The notes under the pieces are model-generated. The model did no database searches and was not told where the DNA came from. It saw only the letters and a list, made by a program, of their open reading frames with translations. This document shows, piece after piece, positions 34,363 through 43,628 of a stretch of DNA of 64,000 nt. Each line of letters opens with the position of its first letter. Positions within the stretch are counted from its first letter, which is position 1. The position numbers were made by a program, and so were the translations under genes. The DNA is from Maridesulfovibrio hydrothermalis AM13 = DSM 14728 (GTDB lineage Bacteria > Desulfobacterota > Desulfovibrionia > Desulfovibrionales > Desulfovibrionaceae), in contig NC_020055.1 of the NCBI RefSeq assembly GCF_000331025.1, positions 2,699,370 through 2,763,369 on the forward strand, written 5' to 3'.

Positions 34363-34390
34363 AAAGCCCCGCTATCTCCAGCGGGGCTTT
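34363..34390 (+). terminator. Terminator of the formate dehydrogenase operon
   Basis: AAAGCCCCGC and GCGGGGCTTT with an eight-base loop, followed by CTTTTTAT, 57 bases after the cytochrome stop. Confidence 0.92.
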
Positions 34391-34506
34391 CTTTTTATAA
34401 CTTCAAAATTCATGGAAGACTAAAGCTTTTCTAAGTATCCCCGCCCCGTAATCCTTGAAGAAACAGGCCGTGCGGCAACCTGCAAATGCTCTGTTGTATA
34501 CATAAA

Positions 34507-34543
34507 AAGAGCAGGCGCACTGCAATTCAGTACGCCTGCTCTT
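34507..34543 (-). terminator. Terminator after trmO
   Basis: On the minus strand AAGAGCAGGCG and CGCCTGCTCTT, with an inner ACTG/CAGT stem, form a long hairpin followed by TTTTTATG. It ends the rsfS-gpmI-zinc ribbon-trmO transcript. Confidence 0.9.
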
Positions 34544-34565
34544 GGTTCTTATAGCTAAAACAAAA

Positions 34566-35072
34566 TTACTTATTCTGAGCAAACCTTTCATCAGACTTAA
34601 GCGTCTCTGATTTCTCTGCATTTGCCTCCAGCCAACCGAAACGGTCCGCCGGAACAGCATCAAATTTAACCACATATGGTTTGATATCAATAAGCGGGGT
34701 GTTATCCAAAACATCCACACCTTTAATTTTGAGGATATTTCCTTCAATTCCAAGCAGTTCCACCGTAGACATACCTATCATATTAGGCCTGCGCGGTGCC
34801 CGAGTTGAAAAAAGTCCCCGCTTCTCAGTATCCATGAACGGTTTGACTTTGAGTTCAAAACCTTCATTTTTATGAAATTGATAAAGAAGAATTATATGTG
34901 AAAATCCTTCCAGATCCTGCAAACCTTCTTCAAGAGCTTCGTAAAGTTCAATATGACCTTTAACATCTTTAGCCCCTGACGGCTGAATAGGCATGCCTTC
35001 AGGGATTTTAAAAGGTGAACGAATATGTCCGATAGGATGAAAAATGATAGCTTCTTTTTCCTTAAGTGCCAT
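34566..35072 (-). CDS. trmO: tRNA (N6-threonylcarbamoyladenosine37-N6)-methyltransferase TrmO
   Basis: A 168-residue YaeB/TsaA-fold protein: PIGHIRSPFK, LEGFSHIILLYQFHK, GLFSTRAPRRPNMIGMSTV, and LDNTPLIDIKPYV are the family motifs. It methylates t6A37 of certain tRNAs with SAM. Shorter than E. coli TrmO (about 235), which has an extra C-terminal domain, as in many anaerobes. It lies 42 bases after the zinc-ribbon gene. Confidence 0.88.
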   Translation of the reverse strand: MALKEKEAIIFHPIGHIRSPFKIPEGMPIQPSGAKDVKGHIELYEALEEGLQDLEGFSHIILLYQFHKNEGFELKVKPFMDTEKRGLFSTRAPRRPNMIGMSTVELLGIEGNILKIKGVDVLDNTPLIDIKPYVVKFDAVPADRFGWLEANAEKSETLKSDERFAQNK

Positions 35073-35114
35073 TAGATTCTCGCTTTATGGAATTTAGATG
35101 CGCCTGTGACGATT

Positions 35115-35357
35115 CTACAAAAAATCAGGATCGATAGCGGCGTGACCGTTGGCAAGCATAGTTTTGTAGAACCTGATAACCTTTTCATCTACCGGAACTA
35201 TTGGAAATTTTCTACGACACGCATCACACTGAGCCATTGCAGGCTGCGTAGGCGAGATGTATGGCACATCCCTTCCGCAGAAGGGACAGGTAAACATAAA
35301 AATTATCTCCATTCCACTGGGCTTTACCGGAGATAATGGCTTACGGCTTTCTGACAT
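35115..35357 (-). CDS. Small zinc-ribbon protein, unknown function
   Basis: 80 residues with CPFC ... CDAC (spacing 22), a zinc ribbon, followed by FPIVPVDEKVIRFYKTM. It begins three bases after the gpmI stop, with a weak GAGAG site. An alternative start at 35297 (MFTCPFCGRD, 60 residues) has GGAG nine bases upstream and removes an unstructured leader, so either is possible. Confidence 0.7.
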   Translation of the reverse strand: MSESRKPLSPVKPSGMEIIFMFTCPFCGRDVPYISPTQPAMAQCDACRRKFPIVPVDEKVIRFYKTMLANGHAAIDPDFL

Positions 35358-35360
35358 TAA

Positions 35361-36893
35361 TTAACTCTCTAAAAGATTTTTTCCGGTCATTTCCGCTGGT
35401 ACAGAAATATCCATCAGATTCAATATGGTAGGTGCAATGTCGCAAAGCGCGCCTTTCACAGGGGTAACATCTTTGAACGGTTCTCCAATGAAAACAAGCG
35501 GGACATTATTAAGACTGTGCGCGGTTTGCGGTCCACCGTCAGCATCAATCATCTCTTCAGCGTTACCGTGATCTGCGGTGAGAAATATTGCTCCACCGAG
35601 TTTATTCACAGCTTCAACAATTCTGCCAACACATTTATCAACGGTTTCGCAGGCCTTAATCGCCGCAGGAATAACGCCGGAATGGCCTACCATATCCAGA
35701 TTAGCAAGATTACAGATACACAGGGAGTATTCTGGAAGTGCATCAATAAGCTTAGCGGTCACTTCCTCTGCACTCATTTGCGGTTTGAGGTCGTAAGTGG
35801 CAACTTCACGCGGTGACGGAACAAGAAGACGATCTTCCTGTGGAAAAGGCTCCTCGCGTCCACCGTTCATAAAATATGTCACATGAGCATATTTTTCAGT
35901 CTCGGCAATACGCAGTTGTTTGAGTCCTTCTTTGGAAATGACTTCACCGATAGGATTGATAATATTCTGAGGCTCAAAAGATATATCAAAAGGAAAATCT
36001 GCTTCATAACGGGTCATAGTCACGAATCCACAGAACTGCGGCACTTTGGGACGCTCAAAATCATCAAAGTCTTTGTAGGTAAGCAGCCGGCACAGCTGAC
36101 GGGCGCGGTCAGCACGGAAATTAAAAAAGAATACGCCGTCACCGTCTTTCAGCAACCCGTCAACACCGTCAACCAGCCGCGGCTTGATGAATTCATCAGT
36201 CTCACCGGCTTCGTATGCAGCTTCAATACCCTTAACCGGATCAGCAATGACCTCGCCTTCACCAAGAACCAAAGCCTTGTATGATAGCTCATTACGCTCA
36301 TAGTGCTTATCACGATCCATTGAATAATAACGGCCCGAAACAGACGCAACCTGCCCTATTCCTATTTCAGTCATTTTATCAACAAGTTGACGCATGTAGT
36401 CTTTACCGCGAGTCGGGGAAGTATCACGTCCATCCATAAAGGCATGAACATAGACTTCTTTTATACCGGCATCTTTGGCCACTTCAAGCAGCGAAAACAA
36501 ATGATTGATGTGAGAATGTACACCGCCATCAGAAAGCAGTCCCATATAATGGATACGGCCGCTGGAAGCCTTTACTTTATCCATCAAACGGCTGAGTCCT
36601 TTGGTGGCAGCCAGCTCATCTTTTTCGATCGCAATATCAATGCGGGTCATGTCTTGATATACAACCCTTCCGGCCCCGATGTTAGTATGCCCGACTTCGG
36701 AATTACCCATAAAACCGTCCGGAAGCCCTACTGCCCTGCCGGAGCATTGAAGCTGGGTATTCGGACAGGTTTCAAAAAGTCTGTCCAGAACGGGTGTCCG
36801 GGCAAGATTTACAGCATTACCTTTACCATCAGGAGCAATTCCCCAACCGTCAAGAATGAGCAGAACCGCAGGAGCACCGGATTGTATAGACAT
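35361..36893 (-). CDS. gpmI: 2,3-bisphosphoglycerate-independent phosphoglycerate mutase
   Basis: Interconverts 3- and 2-phosphoglycerate with two metal ions and a phosphoserine. The 510-residue length fits. LLILDGWGI, GFMGNSEVGHTNIGAGR with the catalytic serine, HAFMDGRDTSP, NLANLDMVGHSG, and LTADHGNAEEMID are visible. It lies 30 bases after rsfS on the same strand. Confidence 0.97.
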   Translation of the reverse strand: MSIQSGAPAVLLILDGWGIAPDGKGNAVNLARTPVLDRLFETCPNTQLQCSGRAVGLPDGFMGNSEVGHTNIGAGRVVYQDMTRIDIAIEKDELAATKGLSRLMDKVKASSGRIHYMGLLSDGGVHSHINHLFSLLEVAKDAGIKEVYVHAFMDGRDTSPTRGKDYMRQLVDKMTEIGIGQVASVSGRYYSMDRDKHYERNELSYKALVLGEGEVIADPVKGIEAAYEAGETDEFIKPRLVDGVDGLLKDGDGVFFFNFRADRARQLCRLLTYKDFDDFERPKVPQFCGFVTMTRYEADFPFDISFEPQNIINPIGEVISKEGLKQLRIAETEKYAHVTYFMNGGREEPFPQEDRLLVPSPREVATYDLKPQMSAEEVTAKLIDALPEYSLCICNLANLDMVGHSGVIPAAIKACETVDKCVGRIVEAVNKLGGAIFLTADHGNAEEMIDADGGPQTAHSLNNVPLVFIGEPFKDVTPVKGALCDIAPTILNLMDISVPAEMTGKNLLES

Positions 36894-36923
36894 GATAAGA
36901 TCCCTTAGGCAGGATTAAGCCTG

Positions 36924-37301
36924 CTAATTGAGATTAAGTTCGATTTTTTTACCTTCAGACCAAAGTCCTTCTACATTATAGAAACCGCGATTCTCTTCCT
37001 GAAAGATATGAAGAATAATATCGTTCAGATCGAAAAGAATCCAATCTCCAGACTTATAACCTTCCAGTCCGAGATATTCAATATTTTCTTTAGAAAGCTG
37101 CTCAAGAACAAAATCAGCAAGGGCCTGTGCATGGCGAACGCCCTTTGCACCGACAACCATTACAGACTCTGCAATGGGGCAGATACCCTGCACGTCTATA
37201 GCGGCAACATCGTTACCCTGCTTTTCATCCAACCATTTTGCAACAAGCTGAACCTTGTCCTGAGTCTCAATCTCTTTGAATTTCTTAGCTTTAGTTTTCA
37301 T
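36924..37301 (-). CDS. rsfS: Ribosomal silencing factor RsfS
   Basis: A 125-residue Iojap/RsfS protein. DVAAIDVQG, GVRHAQALADFVLEQL, GLEGYKSGDWILFDLNDIIL and FYNVEGLW are the family motifs. It binds ribosomal protein L14 and blocks subunit joining when nutrients run low. First gene of a run leading into gpmI. Confidence 0.93.
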   Translation of the reverse strand: MKTKAKKFKEIETQDKVQLVAKWLDEKQGNDVAAIDVQGICPIAESVMVVGAKGVRHAQALADFVLEQLSKENIEYLGLEGYKSGDWILFDLNDIILHIFQEENRGFYNVEGLWSEGKKIELNLN

Positions 37302-37805
37302 TCTTTTAACTTATTGATTAACCCGGCGAGTCTTTTCCTAAAAAAGAAACGCACTTGTTATGGAACTTAATTACGGGGATAAAAAGGCCAACCTGCCTCT
37401 GCGTGTACTCATACTTCATGAGCTTTACAAGCGCAGTCCTCCATAATTCATTCAACGTACAATAATTATATAGAGAATTTATCCCCGCTACGCAATGCAT
37501 TGTAGGCCTCTTTTCTCAGCAAATATTACTTTTTTACATTATGAGTGTAATAAAAGACTCAAAATCAATAAGACTCAGTACTTCTTGACGGTGAGTGTCT
37601 ACTTATGCCATAGATACCGTCATGCTTAACCATGATTTTTTTACCTTTTTTAGATTTTTCTTTTTTTGGACTATCAATTAGTCTGCACGTGGTTATGGAC
37701 ATAAACGCTGATGAGAGTTTTCCGGGCCACGGGCAAAATCCCGTGGCCTTTTTTTTATAACATAAAAAACCTGTACCGGGGATTAACAATATCAGGAGGC
37801 GAGCA
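37302..37805. other. Divergent gap holding a leader or small RNA upstream of paaK
   Basis: About 500 bases with no convincing gene. The rsfS promoter must lie on the left. On the right a TTGACG (37585) precedes a T-rich stretch (37633-37673) and a strong terminator that ends 49 bases before paaK, so a short transcript of roughly 130-170 bases is likely. Confidence 0.5.
37725..37756 (+). terminator. Strong terminator just before paaK
   Basis: GGCCACGGG and CCCGTGGCC with a six-base loop and nine T residues, placed 49 bases before the paaK start on the same strand with no gene before it. It may be an attenuator of paaK or the end of a small RNA. Confidence 0.9.
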
Positions 37806-39113
37806 ATGATCTTCGACGTAGATAAGGAAACAATGCCGAGAGAAGAGCTGGAGGAATTGCAGCTCAGAAGACTTAAAAGCCTTTGCGAACGAGTGTATGC
37901 CAATGTACCTTTTTACAACAAAAAATTTAAGGAACTGGGCATTGAACCAAAGGACATCAAGTCTCTTTCAGATCTTAAAAACCTGCCGTTTACCGAAAAG
38001 CAGGATCTGCGCACCCACTACCCTTTCGGCCTTTTTGCAGTATCGCGCGAAAACATTGTAAGAGTTCATTCCTCATCCGGAACTACAGGTAAAGCCACAG
38101 TTGTGGGTTACACCAAGCGTGACATCACCAACTGGTCAAATTTAATGGCCCGTTCATTTGCCATTGCCGGGGCAACTTCTGAAGACAGCATTCACAATGC
38201 TTATGGATATGGCCTCTTCACCGGCGGATTAGGTGTTCATTATGGTGCGGAAGCACTCGGAGCGACCATCATCCCTGTTTCCGGAGGCGGAACCAGACGC
38301 CAGATCATGCTGCTTAAGGATTTCGGCCCCACTGTAATCTGCTGCACGCCCTCTTATGCTCTTTTTCTTTATGAAACAGGAAAAGAAATGGGAATAGATT
38401 TCAGAGAACTCCCTCTGAAAGTCGGTATTTTCGGTGCTGAACCATGGACTGAATCCATGCGCAAGGACATCGAAAAAAAGCTCGACATCAAAGCACTCGA
38501 TATTTACGGCCTGTCCGAAATAATGGGACCGGGGGTCGCTATGGAATGTGCAGAAGAACAAAACGGCCTTCATATAATGGAAGATCATTTCCTGCCTGAA
38601 ATTATTAATCCCGAAACAGGCGAAAACGTTGCTCCGGGTGAAGTCGGCGAGCTGGTTATTACGACTCTTACTAAAGAAGGTATTCCGCTTATCCGTTACC
38701 GCACCCGCGATTTAACAAGACTTAATTACACCTCCTGCCGTTGCGGAAGGTCATTTGCCAGAATGGACCGTATAACAGGACGAAGCGATGACATGCTCAT
38801 TATTCGCGGTGTTAACGTATTCCCTTCACAGATTGAGTCTATCATCATTGAAACAGACGGACTGTCCCCGCATTATCAACTTATTGTTGAACGCGAAGGT
38901 AATCTCGACCTGCTTACCGTTAATGTCGAAATCGCCGGAACCGCTTTCTCTGATGAAATTAAAAATTTACAGAAACTCGAAAGAAAGATACAAAAAAACA
39001 TTAAAGAATTCCTTGGCGTAACCGCGCGAGTTAAGCTTGTTGAACCAAAATCCATCGAACGCTCCGCAGGTAAGGCCAAGAGAATTATAGATCTTCGTAA
39101 TCAGAACCAGTAA
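37806..39113 (+). CDS. paaK: Phenylacetate-CoA ligase family protein
   Basis: A 435-residue AMP-forming ligase of the PaaK type: [15 protein letters not shown] is the ATP loop, [15 protein letters not shown] the adenylate site, and [19 protein letters not shown] the hinge and C-terminal domain. It should make aryl-acetyl-CoA from aryl acetates, in this group often derived from aromatic amino acids through indolepyruvate oxidoreductase. The ACT gene 28 bases downstream is the usual partner. AGGAGG lies six bases before the ATG. Confidence 0.92.
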   Translation: MIFDVDKETMPREELEELQLRRLKSLCERVYANVPFYNKKFKELGIEPKDIKSLSDLKNLPFTEKQDLRTHYPFGLFAVSRENIVRVHSSSGTTGKATVVGYTKRDITNWSNLMARSFAIAGATSEDSIHNAYGYGLFTGGLGVHYGAEALGATIIPVSGGGTRRQIMLLKDFGPTVICCTPSYALFLYETGKEMGIDFRELPLKVGIFGAEPWTESMRKDIEKKLDIKALDIYGLSEIMGPGVAMECAEEQNGLHIMEDHFLPEIINPETGENVAPGEVGELVITTLTKEGIPLIRYRTRDLTRLNYTSCRCGRSFARMDRITGRSDDMLIIRGVNVFPSQIESIIIETDGLSPHYQLIVEREGNLDLLTVNVEIAGTAFSDEIKNLQKLERKIQKNIKEFLGVTARVKLVEPKSIERSAGKAKRIIDLRNQNQ

Positions 39114-39141
39114 TTGAACCCAGAAAAAAGCGAGGAACACC

Positions 39142-39573
39142 ATGAAATGTGACCAGCTCTCAATATTTCTTGAAAACCGTGCCGGAAGACTTGCAGAAGT
39201 AACCAGACTGCTCAGCGAGTCCAAAGTAAATATCCGCGCACTTTCTCTTGCCGATACCTCCGATTTCGGTATCCTCAGACTGATTGTATCCGACTTCGAT
39301 AAAGCTCAAGCAGTACTTAAAGAAGCAGGATTCACCGTAGGTAAAACCTCTGTCGTTGCTGTTGTCGTTGATGACCAGCCCGGCGGACTGCACAATCTGC
39401 TCGAAATGCTGCGCTCTTCAGGCATCAATGTAGAATACATGTACGCTTTCGTGCAACAGTCCGGCAGTAATGCGGTTATCATTTTCCGCTTTGACCGTAC
39501 TGAACAGGCTATAGAACTGCTTGCTGAAAACAACATTAAAACCATACCCAGCGACGAACTTTGTAAGCTCTAA
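39142..39573 (+). CDS. Tandem ACT-domain protein
   Basis: 143 residues made of two ACT domains (SIFLENRAGRLAEVTRLLSE; VVVDDQPGGLHNLLEMLRSS). ACT domains bind amino acids, and this type is regularly found beside paaK in anaerobes, so it probably senses an aromatic amino acid and controls the ligase. GAGG lies nine bases before the ATG. Confidence 0.9.
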   Translation: MKCDQLSIFLENRAGRLAEVTRLLSESKVNIRALSLADTSDFGILRLIVSDFDKAQAVLKEAGFTVGKTSVVAVVVDDQPGGLHNLLEMLRSSGINVEYMYAFVQQSGSNAVIIFRFDRTEQAIELLAENNIKTIPSDELCKL

Positions 39574-39610
39574 GTCAGAGATCTTTATAACTTACAGAGA
39601 CTCTCCATTC

Positions 39611-39660
39611 TCCAGAGAACCTTTTGAAAAAGGTTTTTTGGATATTAGCAGAACTTTTCA
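39611..39660. repeat. Dispersed hairpin repeat, copy 1
   Basis: CCAGAGAACCTTTTGAAAAAG continues into GGTTTTTTGG and an AGAACTTTT tail. Same plan as the other two copies: a hairpin with a TTTTGAAAA core, then an AACTTTT end. It lies between the ACT gene and its terminator. Confidence 0.5.
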
Positions 39661-39688
39661 ACTTTTGCTGTGAAAAAATCATTCAAAT

Positions 39689-39730
39689 GGGGAGATTCAG
39701 ACTACTTTAAGTTTGAGTCTCCCTATTTTT
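39689..39730 (+). terminator. Terminator after the paaK-ACT pair
   Basis: GGGAGATTCAGACT and AGTTTGAGTCTCCC form a stem with two imperfect pairs, followed by TATTTTT. It lies about 115 bases after the ACT stop. Confidence 0.8.
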
Positions 39731-39787
39731 CGTTACACTCTAACTGTTAAAAATCCTGAAAAAATAGATTAAAGCCCTAAAGGGATC

Positions 39788-41215
39788 ATGAATATTAATT
39801 TATTAAATAAATCAGGGCCATGCAGGTGGACACTTAAGAAAAACGGCTCAATGAACGTTGATGCTGTTTTTTTCGGTGATGTAAATATCATTTTACAACT
39901 GGATGAAACCACAGTCCGACAGGTTCGGGATGTTGCATCACTGCCGGGTGTTGCTGGACCTGTTTGTGTGATGCCTGATGCCCACTCAGGATATGGATTC
40001 CCGATTGGCGGCGTAGCGGCTTTTGATGTTGATCATGGCGTCATTTCGGCTGGAGGCGTTGGATTTGATATTTCCTGCGGAGTAAGAACGCTTACTACGG
40101 GGCTTAAGCGGCAGGATCTTTTTAGTTGCGATGTGAAACTTGCTGATGCTCTTTTTAAGAAGATTCCCGCAGGAACCGGTGTCGGTGGAGCTATTCATCT
40201 TGATGGAAATTTAATGGATGAAATGCTTTCAGGCGGAGCTGCATGGGTCGTTGGAAGAAAAATGGGAAGGCCGGAAGATCTGGGACGCATTGAAGGGAAT
40301 GGACGTAATGAATTCGCCGCCCCTTCCAAAGTTTCTGCCAAAGCCAAACAGCGTATGATTAATCAACTCGGTTCGCTCGGCTCTGGTAATCACTATCTTG
40401 AGGTTCAGTATGTCGAGAAGATTTTTGATAATGAAAAAGCTGCCGGATTCGGTGTCGAGGTTGATGATGTTGTGGTCAGCATTCATTGTGGATCACGTGG
40501 TCTGGGGCACCAGATTGCTAAAGACTACCTGCCCTTAATGGTTGATGCCGCGCCGGGTTTTGGTATCAATCTTCCTTCAAAAGATATTGCATGTGCTCCG
40601 ATCAACTCTCAGTTAGGAAAAGATTATTGGGGAGCGATGGGGGCTGGAATCAATTGCGCGCTTGCCAATAGACAAGTCCTAACGCATCTGGTCCGTGAAT
40701 GTTTTGCAGAGATATTACCTCAGGCAGACTTGAAATTAATTTACGATGTCAGCCATAACACCTGTCAGAAAGAAAAATTCAACATAAATGGACGTACGAA
40801 AACTTTGTATATCCATAGAAAAGGAGCTACTCGGGCTTTAGGACCTGGCCATAAGGAACTGCCTGATGAATTTAAAAAGATCGGCCAGCCCGTAATTATC
40901 GGCGGCAGCATGGGAACATCTTCTTACATTTTAGCAGGCACTGATGAGTCGGCGGATCTTTCATTTTCGTCATGCTGTCATGGAGCCGGACGCACAATGA
41001 GCAGAATCAAAGCCCGTAAATGTTTTAAAGGAAAAAAAGTGCAGAAAGAGCTAGGAAGACAAGGGATAATTATCAGATCCGGATCAATTAACGGGATTGC
41101 CGAAGAAGCTCCTTCTGCCTATAAAGATATAAATGGAATTATTAAGTCCACCGAGCAGGCTGAAATTTCCAAAGCAGTTGCCAGACTCCGCCCACTTTTA
41201 TGTATTAAGGGCTGA
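39788..41215 (+). CDS. rtcB: RtcB-type RNA ligase
   Basis: A 475-residue protein that joins 2',3'-cyclic phosphate or 3'-phosphate RNA ends to 5'-OH ends with GTP and Mn2+. Motifs: MPDAHSGYGFPIGGVAAFD, VGFDISCGVR (metal Cys), GSGNHYLEVQ, HCGSRGLGH, SHNTCQKE, HRKGATRA, and the guanylated histidine in SCCHGAGR. The C-terminal EEAPSAYKDI is present. Length is close to E. coli RtcB (408) plus insertions. AAGGG precedes the ATG. No archease or RtcA lies nearby. Confidence 0.93.
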   Translation: MNINLLNKSGPCRWTLKKNGSMNVDAVFFGDVNIILQLDETTVRQVRDVASLPGVAGPVCVMPDAHSGYGFPIGGVAAFDVDHGVISAGGVGFDISCGVRTLTTGLKRQDLFSCDVKLADALFKKIPAGTGVGGAIHLDGNLMDEMLSGGAAWVVGRKMGRPEDLGRIEGNGRNEFAAPSKVSAKAKQRMINQLGSLGSGNHYLEVQYVEKIFDNEKAAGFGVEVDDVVVSIHCGSRGLGHQIAKDYLPLMVDAAPGFGINLPSKDIACAPINSQLGKDYWGAMGAGINCALANRQVLTHLVRECFAEILPQADLKLIYDVSHNTCQKEKFNINGRTKTLYIHRKGATRALGPGHKELPDEFKKIGQPVIIGGSMGTSSYILAGTDESADLSFSSCCHGAGRTMSRIKARKCFKGKKVQKELGRQGIIIRSGSINGIAEEAPSAYKDINGIIKSTEQAEISKAVARLRPLLCIKG

Positions 41216-41257
41216 AAATTTGTAGAAATAGATTTAATTTTAAATTAGGTTATCAGG

Positions 41258-41602
41258 ATGAACAATCTTGAAGTAATAAATAAAGAATGGCTGGACTCAA
41301 TGGCCTCGACAAAAAAAGAGTTTCTAACCAAACTTTTTTCCGTATTTCTCAGAGATGAGCCGGCAAGAGTTTCAAAAATCAGAGTAGCACTCGAATCCGA
41401 ATCTATGGATGAGCTTAAGTTTCTTGCACACTCCCTTAAGGGAGCTGCGGCAACTATGGGGGCGGATAGAGTTAGAGAAGCCTGCCTTAATCTTGAATAC
41501 AGTGCTCGCGACGGAGATAAAAAACTGTCCATGAAAAACCTTGCACAGCTCGAACATGAAATGAAACTTGTATATGATTTCATGACCGAATTTGTGCACT
41601 AA
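41258..41602 (+). CDS. Histidine phosphotransfer (Hpt) domain protein
   Basis: A single-domain 114-residue Hpt protein; the phospho-accepting histidine is in LAHSLKGAAATMGADRV. It would relay phosphate between a hybrid kinase and a response regulator, neither of which is in the window. It starts 42 bases after rtcB on the same strand with no terminator between. Confidence 0.9.
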   Translation: MNNLEVINKEWLDSMASTKKEFLTKLFSVFLRDEPARVSKIRVALESESMDELKFLAHSLKGAAATMGADRVREACLNLEYSARDGDKKLSMKNLAQLEHEMKLVYDFMTEFVH

Positions 41603-41623
41603 GATGTTGTCCGGCTGGATTAT

Positions 41624-43489
41624 CTATATCTTTACAGCAGTACCGATGGTAACGACCTTCTCTGCCGGAATTTTCAGATAATCCAGCGGTTCTTCTGCCA
41701 TTGAACTTAAAATTATAAAAAGTTTCCTTTTTAACTTTTGCCTTGAATTCTCTTCATTAAACTGCATCAATGTTCGGCCTAAATAAAAAGAGCTTTCCAT
41801 ACTGCTGATTCCCAGCTGGTTCCATGCCTGAACCAGAACAAGGGACAGATTAGGTTTTTCCATAAAACCATAAGTTACTGTCAGCCATGAAATATTATGC
41901 TCAAGTTTTTTTACTGAAATGCGTTTACGAGAATCAACAAATGGTTCGTTCGCTGTCTGCACCCGCAAAAAAACCAGTTTTTCATGGACCACCCTGTTGT
42001 TTCGCAAATGCCGGATAAATGCATGGGGAACAAAATTCGAAGCAGATAAAAATACAGCTTCGCCCGGAACCTTGGCCAGCATATATTTTTCTATCTCCGG
42101 TTCCAGCTCTGCAACTTCAAGCCCTCTTTCCCGCAGCTGCCTGTGCATCTTGGCCCTGCCCCAGATCCAGACAAACATTACATATGCAATCAATCCGGCA
42201 AGCAAGATCGGAAACCACCCGCCACCCATAATCTTAGTGAAATTAACAATAAAAAAGCCAAGGTCAAAGCACGCAAAGAAAGTAACAAGAAGTGCGGCGG
42301 GGACTAAAGTCCAGCCACGAATCTTTCGCAAATAAAACCAGAAAAGATAGGTTGTTACAACCATTGTACCAGTGATTGCTATACCATATGCCCCAGCCAG
42401 ATTTTCTGATTCTTTAAAAAAAACAACCAGAAGGATACATAGTACGGCCATAATCCAGTTCACTGAACGGACATAAACTTGTCCCGGATTATCCTCTGAA
42501 GTTTGATTGATGCGTATTCGCGGGATAAATCCAAGATGAACAGCTTGAGCTGTCAACGAAAAAGCCCCTGAAATGATCGCTTGTGAGGCAATTATTGCTG
42601 CAAAAGTTGCCAGCCCGACCATAGGTAGAAGCAGAAATTTTGGAAACAAACTAAAAAAAGGATTAATTATGGCTTCCGGAGTGTTAATCAGCATTGCGCC
42701 CTGCCCCAGATAATTAAGAAGCAGGCTGGGCAAAGCAATAAAATACCATGCCTGCGTAATAGGCTTTCGCCCGAAATGCCCCATATCTGCAAACAAAGCT
42801 TCTCCGCCGGTAACACAAAGGACAACAGCTCCAAGAACCATACATCCGGCGATTCCGTTTTCTGCAAAAAACCGAATCGCATGAAACGGGCTGAAGGCCT
42901 CTAAAACCTCCAGATTCTGAACCGCTGCGCAAAATCCGGAAACTCCGATCACCCCGAACCAGGTCAGCATAACCGGACCGAACAACCTTCCTATTTTATC
43001 TGTACCACTACTTTGAAAAGCAAAAAGAACCAGCAGAATTGTACACGCAATATGAGTTGTATATTGATGAGCAGCAGTGGTAGCTATATCCAATCCCTCG
43101 ATCGCTGAAAGGACCGAAATTGCAGGGGTAATAACGCCATCCCCATAAAGCAAAGCCCCGCCAAGCAACGTTGCGATAAGCATAAATGAAAATGATTTGT
43201 GAGTCCCTTTCGGGCAAACCAATTCATACAAAGCAAAAATCCCACCCTCTCCGTCATTATCCGCAGCCATTACAAAAGTTACATATTTCAAGCAGATAAC
43301 TATAAACAACGACCAGATTATAAGGGAAAGTACACCCAGCACGTTTCCTGTATTAAGGGCAACAGCATGATGTCCACTGAAACAAGCCTTAATCGCATAA
43401 AGCGGACTGGTTCCGATATCGCCGAATACAACTCCTAGCGCCCCTAGGGCTAAAGCTGCCTGTCGTTTATTTTCATTATTTTTCTGCAT
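41624..43489 (-). CDS. kup: Low-affinity potassium uptake transporter Kup
   Basis: A 621-residue K+/H+ symporter in the inner membrane. GALGVVFGDIGTSPLYA, GDGVITPAISVLSA, about twelve hydrophobic segments and a C-terminal cytoplasmic domain (FLSASNFVPHAFIRHL) match Kup. It is convergent with the Hpt gene with only 21 bases between. Confidence 0.95.
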   Translation of the reverse strand: MQKNNENKRQAALALGALGVVFGDIGTSPLYAIKACFSGHHAVALNTGNVLGVLSLIIWSLFIVICLKYVTFVMAADNDGEGGIFALYELVCPKGTHKSFSFMLIATLLGGALLYGDGVITPAISVLSAIEGLDIATTAAHQYTTHIACTILLVLFAFQSSGTDKIGRLFGPVMLTWFGVIGVSGFCAAVQNLEVLEAFSPFHAIRFFAENGIAGCMVLGAVVLCVTGGEALFADMGHFGRKPITQAWYFIALPSLLLNYLGQGAMLINTPEAIINPFFSLFPKFLLLPMVGLATFAAIIASQAIISGAFSLTAQAVHLGFIPRIRINQTSEDNPGQVYVRSVNWIMAVLCILLVVFFKESENLAGAYGIAITGTMVVTTYLFWFYLRKIRGWTLVPAALLVTFFACFDLGFFIVNFTKIMGGGWFPILLAGLIAYVMFVWIWGRAKMHRQLRERGLEVAELEPEIEKYMLAKVPGEAVFLSASNFVPHAFIRHLRNNRVVHEKLVFLRVQTANEPFVDSRKRISVKKLEHNISWLTVTYGFMEKPNLSLVLVQAWNQLGISSMESSFYLGRTLMQFNEENSRQKLKRKLFIILSSMAEEPLDYLKIPAEKVVTIGTAVKI

Positions 43490-43555
43490 ACTTATACTTG
43501 AAGAGGTTGTCTTCCTGAAAACTTAAAGGAGAGGTTTAAGTAATGGATACAAAAA

Positions 43556-43584
43556 AAGGCCGTATCATTTGGTGATACGACCTT
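43556..43584 (-). terminator. Terminator of dapB
   Basis: On the minus strand AAGGTCGTATCA pairs with TGATACGGCCTT (one mismatch), followed by TTTTTGTATCC; 44 bases after the dapB stop. Confidence 0.85.
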
Positions 43585-43628
43585 ATTAACCTTTTCACGG
43601 TTTTTGTTCTAGACTATTTATTAAGCGT

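Noticed and set aside
37318-37500. A 60-codon minus-strand frame upstream of rsfS.
   Set aside because: No ribosome site, odd composition, and it overlaps the probable rsfS promoter.
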